Positions 32,600 through 44,439 are shown, counted from the first letter of the stretch. The stretch is 64,000 nucleotides of DNA from Micrasema longulum (GCA_022494885.1 JAGVSM010002366.1:1-64000), one strand, 5' to 3'. Program-made: numbers and translations. The notes: a model not told the origin generated them from the sequence alone.

Positions 32600-34355
32600 A
32601 TTGCAGTCATTGAATTGAGGGTTCTGTGGCAAAGCAAATAAAGGATAACGCATTCCGCGAACCAGCAATTTTAACTTTCACCTGCTAACGGGCAAGTAGC
32701 GCAATCAGGTGGTGTGTAGTGATATGGATGCGATTTTTAAAACTAAATGGGAGTGGACTAAAGGAAAGATTGTTTATTTGGTTATTTGTTATTTTTTTTC
32801 TTACTATCAATATTAAACTATTTTTTAAATTTTGATAATGTTTATTGCATCGCAATTATAACGATTAAGTTAGCATAGGTATGCTAGATCTATTGCAATA
32901 AAGAACTTTATCTTGTGCGTAGTAAAAAATATAGTAAAAAATATAAATGATATATAGTACTAAAACATACTAAAAAATAAGTTTAAAAAAACTGGGTGAA
33001 AAACAAAGTAAAAAAACAAAGACGAAAAATAGTAAAAAACATACAAAAATTTTAAGAAAAAGTAATGAGGGAATCCTAAATTCAATAATTCAAAAATAAC
33101 AAGTATCGGTAAATATTATATTTATTGTAACGAGAATAGAAAATTAACATTTTTAAAGTTGTTATTTATATTAATAAATATTGTTCTATTTGAATTGTAT
33201 AAAAGTCTCGGTTTATGACCTGAGACTAACTAATTTAAGAGGTAACTTTATCCGAAGAGCAACAATTACCTTTCTGCTTTTGTTCGAACTTCCATAAGTA
33301 ATATGGGGACAAAGACAAAGCTTTAAGGATAGATGTTCATGGAATGAAATTGATTATTTTTACTTCACCGGTCCTAATTCCATTATTCCAAAATAGGGAT
33401 TATCAACCTTTATTTTCTGTGGTCCACCCAAAAGATAAATTAATAGAAATTTTGGTAAAAATAAAATTTATTGGATGTTTGGTATTCCATATTAATATTT
33501 TTTTCATTTAATGATTTGTAAAACATGTTTTTTATATCTATATATTTTAATTATGCATCCTATTAACTAAATATACAAACATTCATTGAAATGCAAGAAA
33601 GCGCGATCCAGAACCATATACATATACGGATGCTTGCTGAAAGCCTTCTCTACCTTTTTTACAAGACGCCAGCTTCTAGAAGCGACGTCCTGGACACCTG
33701 GCGTATACTGCCGACAATTCATCGGCAGCTTGTGTCAGAACTACAGGACGTAAACCAAACTGTAGAAGTGCACAAAAACTGACATCCGACAGAGAAACCT
33801 CGAGGTTATAATGCGGGCAACATATTTTCCATCTAGGGAACAGACATGAAATGAGGATGAAAACTTAAGTTGCAGAAAAATACTGAAAAAAATTGTAGAA
33901 GATGGTTCGCGTTATACGGGCCACTGACTAATGGTTGATAAACCCTTGCTTAAGAAATTCTCCTAACACATTAACTATAATGACTTCACAATGGAATTTT
34001 TTACATTGATTTCAAAGAAATCTCTGTACCGAATTATCTCCGAGTTCCACTTAGAATTATTTAACTGATTGTGCCATTATAAAGAAAGATAAAATAAAAT
34101 ATTCATGAGCTGTCTCGTACCAGAGACAAACGGGTCATTCTGAAGTACGAGCAAAATTATATTGTTACAAATTTTACTAGATAAGATTTCATGTGAAAAA
34201 TATTATCCTTGACTATTCAAGTATTTGATTTTGTCTTAAATTAATTTTGACTGACGTTTGTCAGACAATTGCATCTTTATAAAATCGTTAAATAAACCTT
34301 ATTGTCATAACATCTAACAATTTTTTTTTTGATATGCAAAAGTTATTCTTAATGC
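32600..34355. other. Non-coding stretch with one unassigned frame
   Basis: 32900-33070 is A-rich low complexity. 33590-33785 is more GC-balanced; its 63-codon + frame (RSDVLDTWRILPTIHRQLVS) is not recognised and may be a transposon relic. Hairpin GTCTCGG/CTGAGAC lies near 33210. Confidence 0.4.
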
Positions 34356-34359
34356 AAAT

Positions 34360-34740
34360 ATGAAACTAATTATTCATAGATGGCGCTTTTATTATTGAAA
34401 AATGCCATTTTTACGTTTTTTTCCAATGAAAATTTTACAAAACTTGGGTTGCGGAAACTTTACACTATATTTATAATAACAAATACCATACCAATATGAT
34501 CAAAGTCCATTTCACAAAATGGCGTACAAAACAAAAAATAAGATAAGTTATTTTTTGTTTTGTACACCATTTTGTGAAAAGGATTTTAATTATACTGTAG
34601 TGGTATTTGTTACAATTAATAAACTGTAATGTTTCCGCAAACCAAGTTTTGTAAAATTTCCATTGAAAATAAAAGTTAAAATAGTTTTTTTTTTTTAAAA
34701 TGATAAAAGCGCCATCCATAAATAATTAGTTTTATATTTT
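34360..34740. repeat. 380-bp palindromic element
   Basis: AACTAATTATTCATAGATGG, CGC at 34364-34386 and its inverse at 34710-34732. The arms converge through TTTTACAAAACTTGGGTTGC, GGAAAC and ACAAAATGGCGTACAAAACA with a very short centre near 34545. Several mismatches mark it as old. The 82-codon minus frame 34471-34719 simply spans it. No relation to the ribozyme-bearing foldbacks. Confidence 0.75.
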
Positions 34741-34744
34741 TGTT

Positions 34745-35695
34745 CAGTATCACCTTAAATGGCGATGATTGTGACTTGTTATACATACAGTTTGTGTGTG
34801 TATTTTTTTTAATTTCAGGAAACATTTGTTTTCCTACTGTTAATTGATTTTTCAAATGAAATTACAAAAACAAAAATTATAATCTTTTGATATTGGTATA
34901 TAATTACTATCATTTATTATTTATTCGACATAAAATAAAGTATATTTATAATGTCACGTAACCTAATTTCATGCTTTGTTTGAAGTTTATTTATTTATTT
35001 TATTTTATCAGGTTTACTTTATTAATCATTGTTTTAATTCCAAATGCATTAATATATTATCTTTAATTAGAGATTACACAGAATAAATAAACAAAATTAT
35101 ATTTGACATTCACGTGTTTATTAAAAAAATATGTAAACTTAAAGAATATCGCTACCTCATTTAAATTATTTGCATATTCCTTATGAATTATTCGTAAAAG
35201 TTTTTTTTGTACTCTTTATTATTTTTAAATTAGTATTTAAACTATTTTTAAATTAATATTTTTCAATTCCGCAAAAAAGGTTGATTGCATTGGCCACGCC
35301 ATAAATTTTGACCGTTCAAATTTGAATAGAACGTTGTCTCAAATCATGGTGTCACAACTGTCAAGGCCAAACATATCACGTTTTCGTTGAGAATTTTTTT
35401 TTAACAATTTTATTTTCAAAATTATAAATGAAAACGTTTGCCTCAATATCCATATTGATTTTGAAAATACAATGAATTTTTCTAAATCATTCCACATTTA
35501 TTTATCAGTATTTGTAGTAAGTTGTATATCGCTATTTGCATTTCTCGTTTTAAAGTCATTAATTACTTCAATTCAATAATAAAGCCAAAGTACAAGGATT
35601 GTTGTTACTAGATTATTTGACTATTGTATTATAACATACATGTATCATTTTTTTATTTAAATTATTTATTGACAATTTTTGATTGAATTCCATTG
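34745..35695. other. AT-rich stretch
   Basis: No gene or repeat recognised. Confidence 0.45.
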
Positions 35696-35699
35696 TAAT

Positions 35700-35935
35700 G
35701 ATGTAATAACTTACATTTACATATAAGTTATTAATTAAAAATTCTTGGTTTTACACTTATTTATTTGACCAATTAGCGCTTTCACCCTCTAACGGGCATC
35801 TTCGGATTAGACCAGACTGGATTCAGACCAGTCTGAAGATGTCCATTAGAGGGTGAAAGCGCTAATTGGTCAAATAAATAAGTGGAAGTGTACCAACAAT
35901 TTTTAAATTAATAACTTTTATGTAATATAGGTAAT
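35700..35935. repeat. Foldback element with hammerhead-like motif, AGCGCT family
   Basis: Inverted arms 35700-35813 and 35829-35935: ACTTATTTATTTGACCAATT, AGCGCTTTCACCCTCTAA and outer TAAGTTATTAATT. Centre is CCAGACTGGATTCAGACCAG. Each arm carries GAAGATG, a hairpin, GAAAGCGCT; the + arm is intact (separate entry). A related pair lies at 57838-58206. Confidence 0.75.
35826..35871 (+). ncRNA. Hammerhead-ribozyme-like motif, best copy in window
   Basis: Stem I GACCAGT (35826-35832) pairs over 7 bp, one wobble, with ATTGGTC (35865-35871). Core CTGAAGA (35833-35839) fits CUGANGA exactly. Stem II GTCC/GGGT (35841-35844, 35851-35854; two wobbles, one unpaired T). GAAA is at 35855-35858. Stem III is the self-complementary AGCGCT (35858-35863), which could form between two molecules. 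A35864 occupies the cleavage position. This is type I order with a minimal stem III. A weak stem II may limit activity. Confidence 0.55.
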
Positions 35936-36402
35936 TACATCAATACATTTATCAATTATATACGGGAGGGTTCTTCCTTTTTGATTGAATAATATGTTTT
36001 TGTCAATAATAATGAAAATAATTAATTTCCATAGAATTTCCTTAAAAAATTGCTTATTTCCTGGACAGCCAATTAAATGTAATGTTTTTCTGTTTCTGAG
36101 TAAATACTAATTAATTATTAATAATGGCTTTTCAGGGAATCGTCCGTAAAAAAAATCTAATTAATTTCGTTCATGAAACCGTAGATTCATTTTAAGAGTT
36201 TTGTATTAATTTCAACTTTATTGCCTTCTAGAAATTAAAGAAACCTTTTTGAACTTTTTAATATGGATCTTTCATTTTGTTTAATGTTAAATTATTATTT
36301 ATAAAGCAGACGTATATAAAATAACAATCTTTGAAGTATCAGTGTTATTCACATTCTTAAAAACTTTGATTTAAATAAAATTCTCGGTTTAGTTGCAACA
36401 AT

Positions 36403-36970
36403 TTGCGAACCGTATACTCGTATAGTGCTATTCTGAATCGATTCCATGTACTCGGCAATAACTATTCCGACGTTGCTGATATTTTTCACATAAAGTATAG
36501 CTTATATAAATCAACTCTATTTTATCATTTCAAAGATGATGAACGGTTATTTACATTTTTTAGATTAAAGCGCTTTCTATGTTTACTTTTGTATGGGTAC
36601 TATTGTGTAACATATTTACGTGTATACTTATTTTTTCAATTACTTTAATTATCATAATTATATTATGTTTTTTGAAACAAAAGAATTTTATTGTATTTAG
36701 TTTACTTATATTTTGTACTTTTTAAAGAATATATATATATATAAATTCTTATTCTTTTAAAATTTTATCTGCAAATATTGTTTAATTATTTTTTATATCT
36801 AAACGTGTTCTTTATACAAAACTGCTTTGTTATATATAGTATATATGTAAAATAATACTTTTCAATTTAATTTTTAAGTTTTTCACAGTATATTGAAATG
36901 TTTATGTTATTTTAAATATGTATTGTTTTAAGGTAAAAGGCACTGCGTGCCGTGTATATTAATAAATAAA
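36403..36970 (+). mobile_element. LINE 3' end
   Basis: Frame 36403-36648 includes YSAILNRFHVLGNNYSDVAD and FHIKYSLYKSTLFYHF, resembling LINE RT tails (R...LGN....DIF......K..L). The 3' UTR runs to GGCACTGCGTGCCGTG and AATAAATAAATGAAA. The protein match is moderate; the tail supports it. Confidence 0.5.
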
Positions 36971-36974
36971 TGAA

Positions 36975-37390
36975 ATTACGCTACTAAATTTGCCGGTTGA
37001 TGCCGCCCGTCAATTAATAAATGCGTTTGTAGTGTCTAGAGTCGATTATTGTAATGGTATCTATGCAGGTCTACCAATGAACAAAATGACTCGCCTACAA
37101 TCTGTATTGAATGCCGCAGCGAGACTTATTTTCGGACTCTCTAAGTTCAGTCATATCACTCCACTACTTCGGGAACTACACTGGCTACGTTTTCCACAGG
37201 GGTCGAATACAAACTCTGTTGGCTTATATATTAGTCACTGCACAACTCTGCTCCGGAATATCCAAAGGAACCATGCATTCCAGATGAACTAGCTGACAGG
37301 CGTCTCACGCTTAGATCAGCTACGTCTATGGCGAGAGGAAAAGTTATTATACCTCTACGCAAACAGCGCACTAAATTTAGTGAAGTAATA
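36975..37390 (+). mobile_element. LINE RT C-terminal remnant
   Basis: Frame 36990-37195 reads PVDAARQLINAFVVSRVDYC, NGIYAGLP, RLQSVLNAAARLIFGLSKF, HITPLLRELHWL. This is a textbook LINE block (L..AFV.SR.DYCN.L..GLP...L..LQ..QNAAARL......HITP.L..LHWLP). After a frameshift, LTLRSATSMA is followed by VIIPLRKQRT. 5'-truncated. Confidence 0.8.
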
Positions 37391-37538
37391 TAATAGTAAT
37401 ATTAAATAATACTTAAACTCATTAAAATAGCGTTATATCAACTCATTAGTTAACCCAAAAAAAAAAAAAAATTGATAATGATCCGTAAGATAAAAATAAC
37501 TTTATTTTATTTTCTTTCATATAATTTTGAATAACTTA

Positions 37539-37667
37539 CCTTACCTCTGTTTTGTATAAATACATTGAACTCTTTAATGAAGATATCAGTGTCGAAGATG
37601 TCACGAAAGCGATGAAACCGGTTACTGGATATTTCAAATTTATGGATTAAAGAATCACTCGTCTTTT
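37539..37667 (+). repeat. Family D half copy with intact ACCGGT
   Basis: Matches 4103-4175 and, inverted, 3860-3955: CTTTAATGAAGATATCAGT, GTCGAAGATGTC, ACGAAAGCGATGAAACCGGT, TACTGGATATTTCAAATTTA, and AAGAATCACTCGTCTTTT. The stem II hairpin and GAAACCGGT are intact, but the core reads TCGAAGA instead of CTGAAGA. Confidence 0.6.
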
Positions 37668-37847
37668 TTATCTATATAATAAATTACAATAACAGATTTT
37701 AACCCGTTCTATCAAACATATTCCAATTGGCCGCAGGTTAAAATACCATATTTTAAATGTTTATGCTTACTGTCGTTACAATTTTTTTTAAACTTATGGT
37801 GATTATTTTTAAATCTAGGAAAAAAAATGACACAAATTATTGACTTA

Positions 37848-38140
37848 TTTATTTATTATATTCACAGCCTAAGCCAATTACAACAGTTACATAAAGATAC
37901 ACAAATACAAGGAACTGCATAAAAAGAACATAAAACTAAGAAGCAAAGAAAAATAAGGACAAAACAAAAACTGTATGTAATATATTCATAAAAACGAAAG
38001 ACATAAGACTTCAAGCTAAACCATGCCAATCCAATTTCATCCCACACTGTTTAGTCGCGAAGAGATCTACGAAAAGCCGTAAGATCTATCCTAAGAATTC
38101 CAAGTCGTTTTTATTGAATTGTTCTACATTTGTGCGGCAA
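37848..38140 (-). mobile_element. LINE family A 3' end, copy 2
   Basis: Minus strand ends match 45660-45918: TCTTCGCGACTAAACAGTGT, GGGATGAAATTGGATTGGCA, TTGTAATTGGCTTAGGC and an AATAAATAAATAA tail. Only the last codons (FRRSLRD) are left. The 61-codon minus frame 37862-38047 is 3' UTR. Confidence 0.7.
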
Positions 38141-38154
38141 AGTTTTTTTTAAAG

Positions 38155-38315
38155 AAATATTAGCGTTCTTGTAATTTACTCATATATTTTAATTTTAGTG
38201 GCCATTTTCAACGAGTTATAACTCGTTATTAGAAAATGAAAATCAAGTTGGGGTAGAGTGGGGTTTGAACCTCGGACCTCTGATCCGCGACGGGTCCACA
38301 ACCCCATTATATTTG
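38155..38315 (-). mobile_element. SINE3 copy
   Basis: Minus strand: GGGTTGTGGACCCGTCGCGG, AGGTCCGAGGTTCAAACCCC, ACTCTACCCCAACTTGAT, TTTTCTAATAACGAGTTA, GAAAATGGCCAC, GAACGCTAATATTTC. The CACGGACC hairpin is shortened compared with 9164-9338. Confidence 0.7.
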
Positions 38316-38319
38316 TTGA

Positions 38320-39130
38320 CCACATATATCTTAAAGGAACTGAGAAGTTTGGTGGAATAAGAAATAATGGTCCATTTGTTTAGAATAATCGATGCCTTTA
38401 ACATAAGTTTTGTAAACTTTGTTTTTTTTTAAACATTTACATAATAGTCTTAAATTATCTTTTTCTGCTGAGTTGTATGTATACAACTCGTCAGCAGGTT
38501 TTAATAAATTGCTTCGATTATTCATACTTAACCTACATTATAATTTACACCTTAAACTTTAGTATTAAAAACTCCTCTCCTCTCCACCCCATCCAATTAT
38601 TCCACAGATGTTATAACAACCTATCGAGCAGGAAGCCATCAAAGGACAAACGTTCGTCCCACGGGATCTATTCACTTCTGAAATGGAATCGAGGATTTTA
38701 TGTGGATACTGGATACAATAACGTAGAAATCATTTCCTTTGTACCAATTATTTGGTTTGAATTCAAACTCCGAAACGCTAGTTTTGTAGTCTTAAATTTT
38801 ATAGCTTATTCCTGTTGCGACAAATGCACGCTTTGTTTATATTTGATATTGTTTCAAACATGGCCGTTCATTTGTTTGGATTCTTACAAAGAGAATCAAA
38901 TGATCATTTTGAAATTGCGATGCAGTGCCTTGTTAAAATGGTTGACAAAGATCTAGAAAACCATATAATGAAGCATTTTCCATTTAAGTACCTGATAATG
39001 AATTATTATTTTCAAAATGAATTTTCGATAACAAAATTTTGAGCGAGTTCATTTTTAATAACTTCTCCAAGCGTTATTATTTTACACGTCAGATGCAAGT
39101 TAAAGTCAAATATGAGATTTTGCAGTAAAA
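38320..39130. other. Unassigned stretch with long frames
   Basis: Frames 38477-38956 (+, 159 codons) and 38815-39042 (+) are the longest unexplained ones here. Composition is cysteine-, leucine- and isoleucine-rich, with no motif, no convincing splice sites and no start context. I treat them as chance frames in moderately AT-rich DNA. Confidence 0.35.
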
Positions 39131-39137
39131 AATGTTA

Positions 39138-39684
39138 TTAACTCATAAAAGACTATAGTAAATAGTATCTTTGCGCGCGGTGCTGTAACATCGTGTTACC
39201 ACTAGTAAAATATGGAATATTCTAAAATACAGACATTTGAAAAAAAAAACATATTGTTGAATAATTTTTTTTCATATTTTTTGCAAAAAAACATATAATT
39301 TAGCTCTGTTATGGCAAAATAAATTAAAAATCACAAATACGCCGCTTGTTTTACGCGCGTGCGTCCCCCATCACTGTCATCAACCGACAAAACAGTGTCT
39401 ATGTCTTCATTGTTATGACTTCTATGTGTACTCTCTTGTATAAGGTATCTGTATGGATGTGTTGTCGAATTGGCGGACATTCATTCTTCGCTTAGCAAAG
39501 ATAAATATTTTTTGTATTAACATTTAGCATAGTTGTATAATTTTTTTCTTTCCAAATCGGGTGTGAAAATGTCCATTTGAAAATTACAAAAAAAACTAAT
39601 TCATCATTTAAAAAAACAAGAGGTATATATCAAGTCGTGTGTCCTATGTCGACTTGTGTGACATCACAGCCACACAAGAGTTAA
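39138..39684 (-). mobile_element. TTAA-bounded MITE family E, copy 2
   Basis: Runs TTAACTCATAAAAGAC to AAGAGTTAA and is 547 bp, the same length as copy 1. Shared blocks inverted: CGCGCGGTGCTGTAACATCG, TGTTACCACTAGT, TCGTCG-free AATTGGCGGACATTCATTCT, GTGAAAATGTCCATTTG and CAAGTCGTGTGTC. The right end has an extra short palindrome TGTGTGACATCACAGCCACACA. No ORF. Confidence 0.7.
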
Positions 39685-39694
39685 CTTAATAAAA

Positions 39695-39835
39695 ACAAGC
39701 TTGCTTTTAACGACTATATTTTTTATCGACCAGCTTAAAAGTTGAATGAGCTTCTTTAACATGGCATTATTAACTAATGAATCTTATCCTGTTTTATGTT
39801 GATATTGGTTACTAAATATTATTTAATAAATAAAC
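39695..39835. repeat. ACCGGT-type A2 terminal fragment
   Basis: AAACAAGCTTGCTTTTAACG, ACT, T-rich run, ATCGACCAGCTTAAAAG, CATGGCATTATTAACTAATG and AATCTTATCCTGTTTTAT match 285-420 and 32070-32215. It abuts the TTAA MITE. Confidence 0.5.
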
Positions 39836-40329
39836 ATCGAAAAATATGGAATTAAAAATTGTAACTTACATGATTTCCAAGATTTCCAAGCTGCCTAATT
39901 TTAATATTTTATTTTTAGAATGAAGCACATTTTGGTTTTTAGTAAAATGATAATTATTATATCACATAATTTGCGATTAAAAAAAAAAAGAATATTTAGG
40001 CACCTTAAGGGAGGGTTATTTCTTGTAAATCCTGAGTAACAAAATAAAAGTTTCAATTTGCTACCCGATTTCAACGATATTCGCAATCATCCGATTTCAC
40101 CAGTAAAATAATGCTAAATCTATCTGTCGATGATTTAATCATGACATTCGTCTAGCAACGCATTCGCAAAAAACCCCGACTAAAATTCCATGGATTTTCT
40201 GTCAAAAATTGCGCTTTTTTTAAAATCCACATTCCAACGCACATCTAACAACTACGTCATTTCTCAGTTGTTACGTTTAATGGGCTAAGTTTTCGATCAA
40301 TCGCAGTATTTCTAATGTTTTTAAAAATA

Positions 40330-40570
40330 ACAATCAATACTTTATTCCTCACAAAGTCAAACCACTTCTTTTCTCAAAACTCAGTATTCTCCTGTTGGCC
40401 CTTGTGAGGTGCCACGATTCGCATCCGTAGAGAAGAATAGGTGTTATGCAAGCGTTATACAGGTAGAATTTGGTTTTCACTGAGTAAATATCACATCTCC
40501 ATATAGCCTTTATACTGATAAATGTGGCGCCTGCTATTCCTAGCCGCACTCTCAAGTATTTTTGTAGACA
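40330..40570 (-). mobile_element. LINE RT C-terminal fragment
   Basis: Minus frame 40555-40349: RLGIAGATFISIKAIWRC, YSVKTKFYLYNACITPILLY, GCESWHLTRANRRIL. This matches the LINE block with NLK.IW....S..TK..LYN.C....LLYG.E.W. About 65 codons remain. Confidence 0.7.
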
Positions 40571-40599
40571 ACGGTTGGATTCAACTCCCCTAAAGAGTT

Positions 40600-41100
40600 T
40601 TCAATATTGTTTTTTTAAAGATGGAAATATAAATGTGTTTACTTTTCGAGGCTTATGAGATCGTTGTTTGGTGTTTTGGTCATTTTACACATTGTGTAAC
40701 GCGCCTTGTATTTTTACTGTGTCCAGACGGATAAATAATACAGTCCTGTGTGTAGAAAAGAACCAGAATCCCGAACAAGTGCTTTTTACTCGAAAGCTGC
40801 TCTCAGGTTAACATCTTGAATAAGATAATCGAGTAGAGAAAAGCCCGCTTCCATGTTTGAGGTCCCAAATTTGATAAAAAGACATTTTACATTGTAATAT
40901 TTTATGTTCCTGGACCGGCATCTGAAACGTAAGGCGGATCACCGTAACTTCATGTAGCAGATGATCAATATACGCTTCATTTAGTGTACCAATGCAGATC
41001 TCTATAAACAAATGGATGCAGAGAGGAGTATGATGATGATGTAACATTAAATATTCTGCTCATGTTTAAGCTTCCAAATTTGGTACTTCAATTCGTCTAC
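40600..41100. repeat. Family C element split by a SINE1-tailed insertion
   Basis: Left part to 40700 (GGCTTATGAGATCGTTGTTT, GGTCATTTTACACATTGTGT, AAC), right part from 41040 (TGTAACATTAAATATTCTGC, TCATGTTTAAGC, CCAAATTT). Removing 40701-41039 restores a normal family C sequence. Confidence 0.65.
40701..41039 (+). mobile_element. SINE1-tailed insertion with atypical 5' part
   Basis: Flanked by TGTAAC at 40695-40700 and 41040-41045. The 3' half is SINE1: GTTCCTGGACCGGCATCTGA, AACGTAAGGCGGATCACC, GTGTACCAATGCAG and a GATGATGAT tail. The 5' half (40701-40890) lacks the tRNA-like head and matches no other SINE1; it begins GCGCCTTGTATTTTTACTGT. Either a composite SINE or two insertions at one site. 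Confidence 0.65.
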
Positions 41101-41104
41101 TCCA

Positions 41105-41715
41105 TGATTTTTTAAAAATGGTCGTGTGCCTATCTGATGTAATTTTTTTATTTTTATTAATTTGATCAAATTCTATTTAATTTTTATTTACTGATTTGAT
41201 CGAATTTCGAATTTGAATAAATTAAATTTTGAAATTAAAATATACAAATATAAATATTATCATTAAAAAAATTTGGATTTTGAAACAATCATTCATGAAA
41301 AGATAATGTAAAAAAATATATGTTTTCAAATAAATAAAAAACTGCAGCATAATTTATGGTGAGGAAAAAACTTTCACAAAACCAGAAAAACCTTTTCAGT
41401 ACTTCAAAACCCTCAAAATCCACCTAAAACCATGAACGCCAAAAGAAAGCCACCTCTAAACCCCTTGACGATAAAGAGCATATTCAAATTTAAAGTTAAG
41501 TTGTGAAACGTTCGGGTGAATAAACGAAAAAATACTTAACATGTTTTTACCGTATTTCTCAGAACAAAAAATATAAAAATATTGTAATTTAAAAATGTTT
41601 CATATAATGCTCAATATTTAGGAATTAAGGATGTTACTTTATATATGTATATGTTTGGATAATTTAAATAGCGCCATTTTTGTGAAAATCACCTCAAGGG
41701 CGCTGTACAATAAAT
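41105..41715. other. Non-coding stretch
   Basis: Nothing recognised. Confidence 0.4.
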
Positions 41716-41723
41716 AAATATCC

Positions 41724-42290
41724 CAGCACGTCTTGCAGCTACAGAGCGCATGGAAGGTTGGGATTCTAGTTCCTGGTCTCCAATTATGATAAATAACAAT
41801 TATGATATAAAAGAGCTAGATAACAGCACGTCTTGCAGCTACAGAGCGCATGGACAGTAAGAAATCTAGCCCCTATTTACATTATTTTAATTTTTTATTT
41901 TATTTAACATTAAAGTTTAAAGTTTAGGTGATATTTTAAAAACGAAATAAAAAGAAAATTTATAATAATAGAAGTAAGATAACAACAAGTCTTGCAGCTA
42001 CTGAGCGCATGGACGGTTGAAATTCTAGACCCCATTTACTAAATTTAGATATTTGATAGTTGATAACATTTACAAAATATGATTAATATAATATGATAGC
42101 TACTCGTAACATCACAAAAAGTCTTGTAGTTTCAAAACGCATTGACAAGTGGAATTTCCACATCATAAGAATGATTTTGAAAAGTAAACAATAATTTATT
42201 TTTTTTAAAACACAATAATAATTCACCGAGAAAAGAACTAGTAAGTATGGCAATGAAGTGAACATGTAACAGCACAAAAACTTTGTCCTT
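41724..42290 (+). repeat. Cluster of conserved short cores in diverged spacers
   Basis: CAGCACGTCTTGCAGCTACA followed by GAGCGCATGGA is identical in cores starting at 41724 and 41824. It is slightly changed at 41984 (CAACAAG..TACTGAGCGCATGGA), eroded at 42110, and reduced to CAGCACAAAAACTTTG at 42270. The first three end in ATTCTAG-like blocks with (C/T)CCC. Starts are 100, 160, 126 and 160 bp apart and the spacers do not align. Not an ordinary tandem array; function unknown. Confidence 0.7.
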
Positions 42291-42299
42291 AATCTATTT

Positions 42300-44435
42300 T
42301 TTTTATTGTAATTTAATATATTATTTTATTTTTAAGACATTATTTATTTTGGGTAATTTTTGGTGATCAAAAAAAATATTTTATTTGTTTTCAAGGTCTT
42401 GATTTAAAGAGATTTATGAATTTATGGATGTTTATTTATATGAATGTTCTGGGCACTTAAAATAAAAAATCTGTTAATTTTAATGCTCAAAATTTGGGAA
42501 AAAGTTGAAAATATCTTTATACTCGATGTTTTTAATATAAATGTATATTTATATATATATACAACTATTAACTTGTCTACAATATCTGTGGTTTGAACTA
42601 ATATTTAGTTACACATGTTGACCTTTAATCTTACCCTTCGGTGTTACCCCTTGGCAAGACTTTGTAAACTTTTATGTAAAAAGATGTATGACCTCTTAAC
42701 CCATGTTCGGTTTTGTACTACACGAGTACCCCCATTAGTGTGTAAACCAGGTGCTTTCCACCCATATAATCTACATATACTTTTGTGTTTGAATATAATG
42801 TTTGAATGGAATGCAAGAGACTTAATAATTTCTGGACCTATTAACGTGCAGTTTTCAGCAAAATGTAGATCTTTGTCATAAACATATATATTACTCTTAA
42901 AGTTGTCAATTCATTCAGTAAAAAAAAGGCAGGGGCATTTTTTTCGTCGTTTACCAGGTTTGCATTTACCGAAAATGAATATAATTTTTTTTTAAAGATG
43001 TTATTTTTTTTGGTATAATTTTTTTTGTTTTTGAATGTTAACAAGAATTAGTTTTTTATGGATTCCATATCAGATTATTTCTTGACATTCTTTTTAATTT
43101 TACCCATTTACTTATTTTTACTGGATTTTTGGTTATGCTAAATTAATATTACTGACATTCAATACATTTTTGAAAATCGCATTCCTAAATAAAATCTCGA
43201 GTTTGACATTTGCAAAAAAAAACAAAACTTGGTATTAAATTATTCAAAATTTCGGAATTGAAATATTAACAAGTACGTAGGTACCTACTTTCTGACGAAA
43301 ATACACCATCTATTTTACGTTTATCCGAAAGGTTTTTTGACACAATCAGGCATTTTGGTTTCGATTTAAATGTCAAACTCACGCCGAAACCTGGCTGGCG
43401 GTTAAAGAATGACTAAATACGCGTTGGGCATGACTGAGCGTTTGGGCATAAGTTTAGTGTCACAATTTTACACAGCTCAAGCTGCGTCTATGCGTATCAA
43501 TAGGTCAATGGTTTTATTTTAGAACACTGAAACTTTTTCTATGGTTTCATAAAAGCATTATGAAGTAAAGTTTTGTAAGTATAATTAAAAATATTTAATC
43601 TTAAGAGGAAATGCGGTCCGACTTTTTTTATGCAAAGGTACTTGCGAATTTTCTCTCTGGATTATGGCACTTAACATAAATATTTACGATAGGCATGTCA
43701 GTATTGTTTCGTTTTTATTTAAAAAAATGTTACTATGGGAACTAGAACCATCCAAAAAAACGCGAAAAACACAGTTTTATTTGCTGTTTTTGGGCGCACG
43801 GTATACAAATATAACTATTAAAAAAAAACACAAAATATACAAATACATAAAAATTTATTTTGATACTGTCTTAGAAAATAACAAGTTTGTTGAGTTTTGA
43901 GGTGCGGTAAACGGGACCACGAAACGTCGATTTCGTCTATACTAACAAAAGGTCTGACATGCAGTTGTAGTTGTCTTTTTTGCACAATATCGGAAAGGCA
44001 ACTGCAAGACAGTGATAGGAAAACAATGTTCGAATACCTATTTATCAAAATTTTCGGTTCTCACAATTTACGTATACCGAAACACAAAAGTAATTATCTC
44101 TACGTACATATCTTATTTGAACTAAATACGATAATTGACATTAAACTTTTGATTATGTTCATTTATCTCTTCCTTCCCTGTGATGTGTAGCTAGTACATA
44201 TTGCATCTAATAACTTTAATATCTCCATAAATATATAAAAAATATTGGTTTTGATTTAGGGTATTTCTTTGTTATACATTTACGTATGGGTAAAAATGTT
44301 TTTTTTTTTATTAAATAATGAATGCTCACTGAGAACATAAAAAGCGTTATATCAAAAATTGGAGATATCACTAATACAATCAAAAGTTTACCAGTGTGTC
44401 GCATGTTGCATTCGTAGTAAAAAAGTAATCCTAAT
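42300..44435. other. Non-coding stretch
   Basis: No gene assigned. 42615-42881 (+) and 43897-44190 (+) have frames of mixed composition but no motif. 43380-43520 is relatively GC-rich and may be an unidentified old repeat. Confidence 0.4.
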
Positions 44436-44439
44436 AAAT

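Noticed and set aside
34360..34740. Hammerhead-bearing foldback
   Set aside because: A strong palindrome, but no CTGANGA...GAAA core on either arm.
38477..38956. 159-codon + strand frame
   Set aside because: No motif, no splice or start support, AT-driven composition.
41724..42290. CRISPR-like array
   Set aside because: Cores decay along the cluster, spacing is irregular, and the host DNA is eukaryotic.
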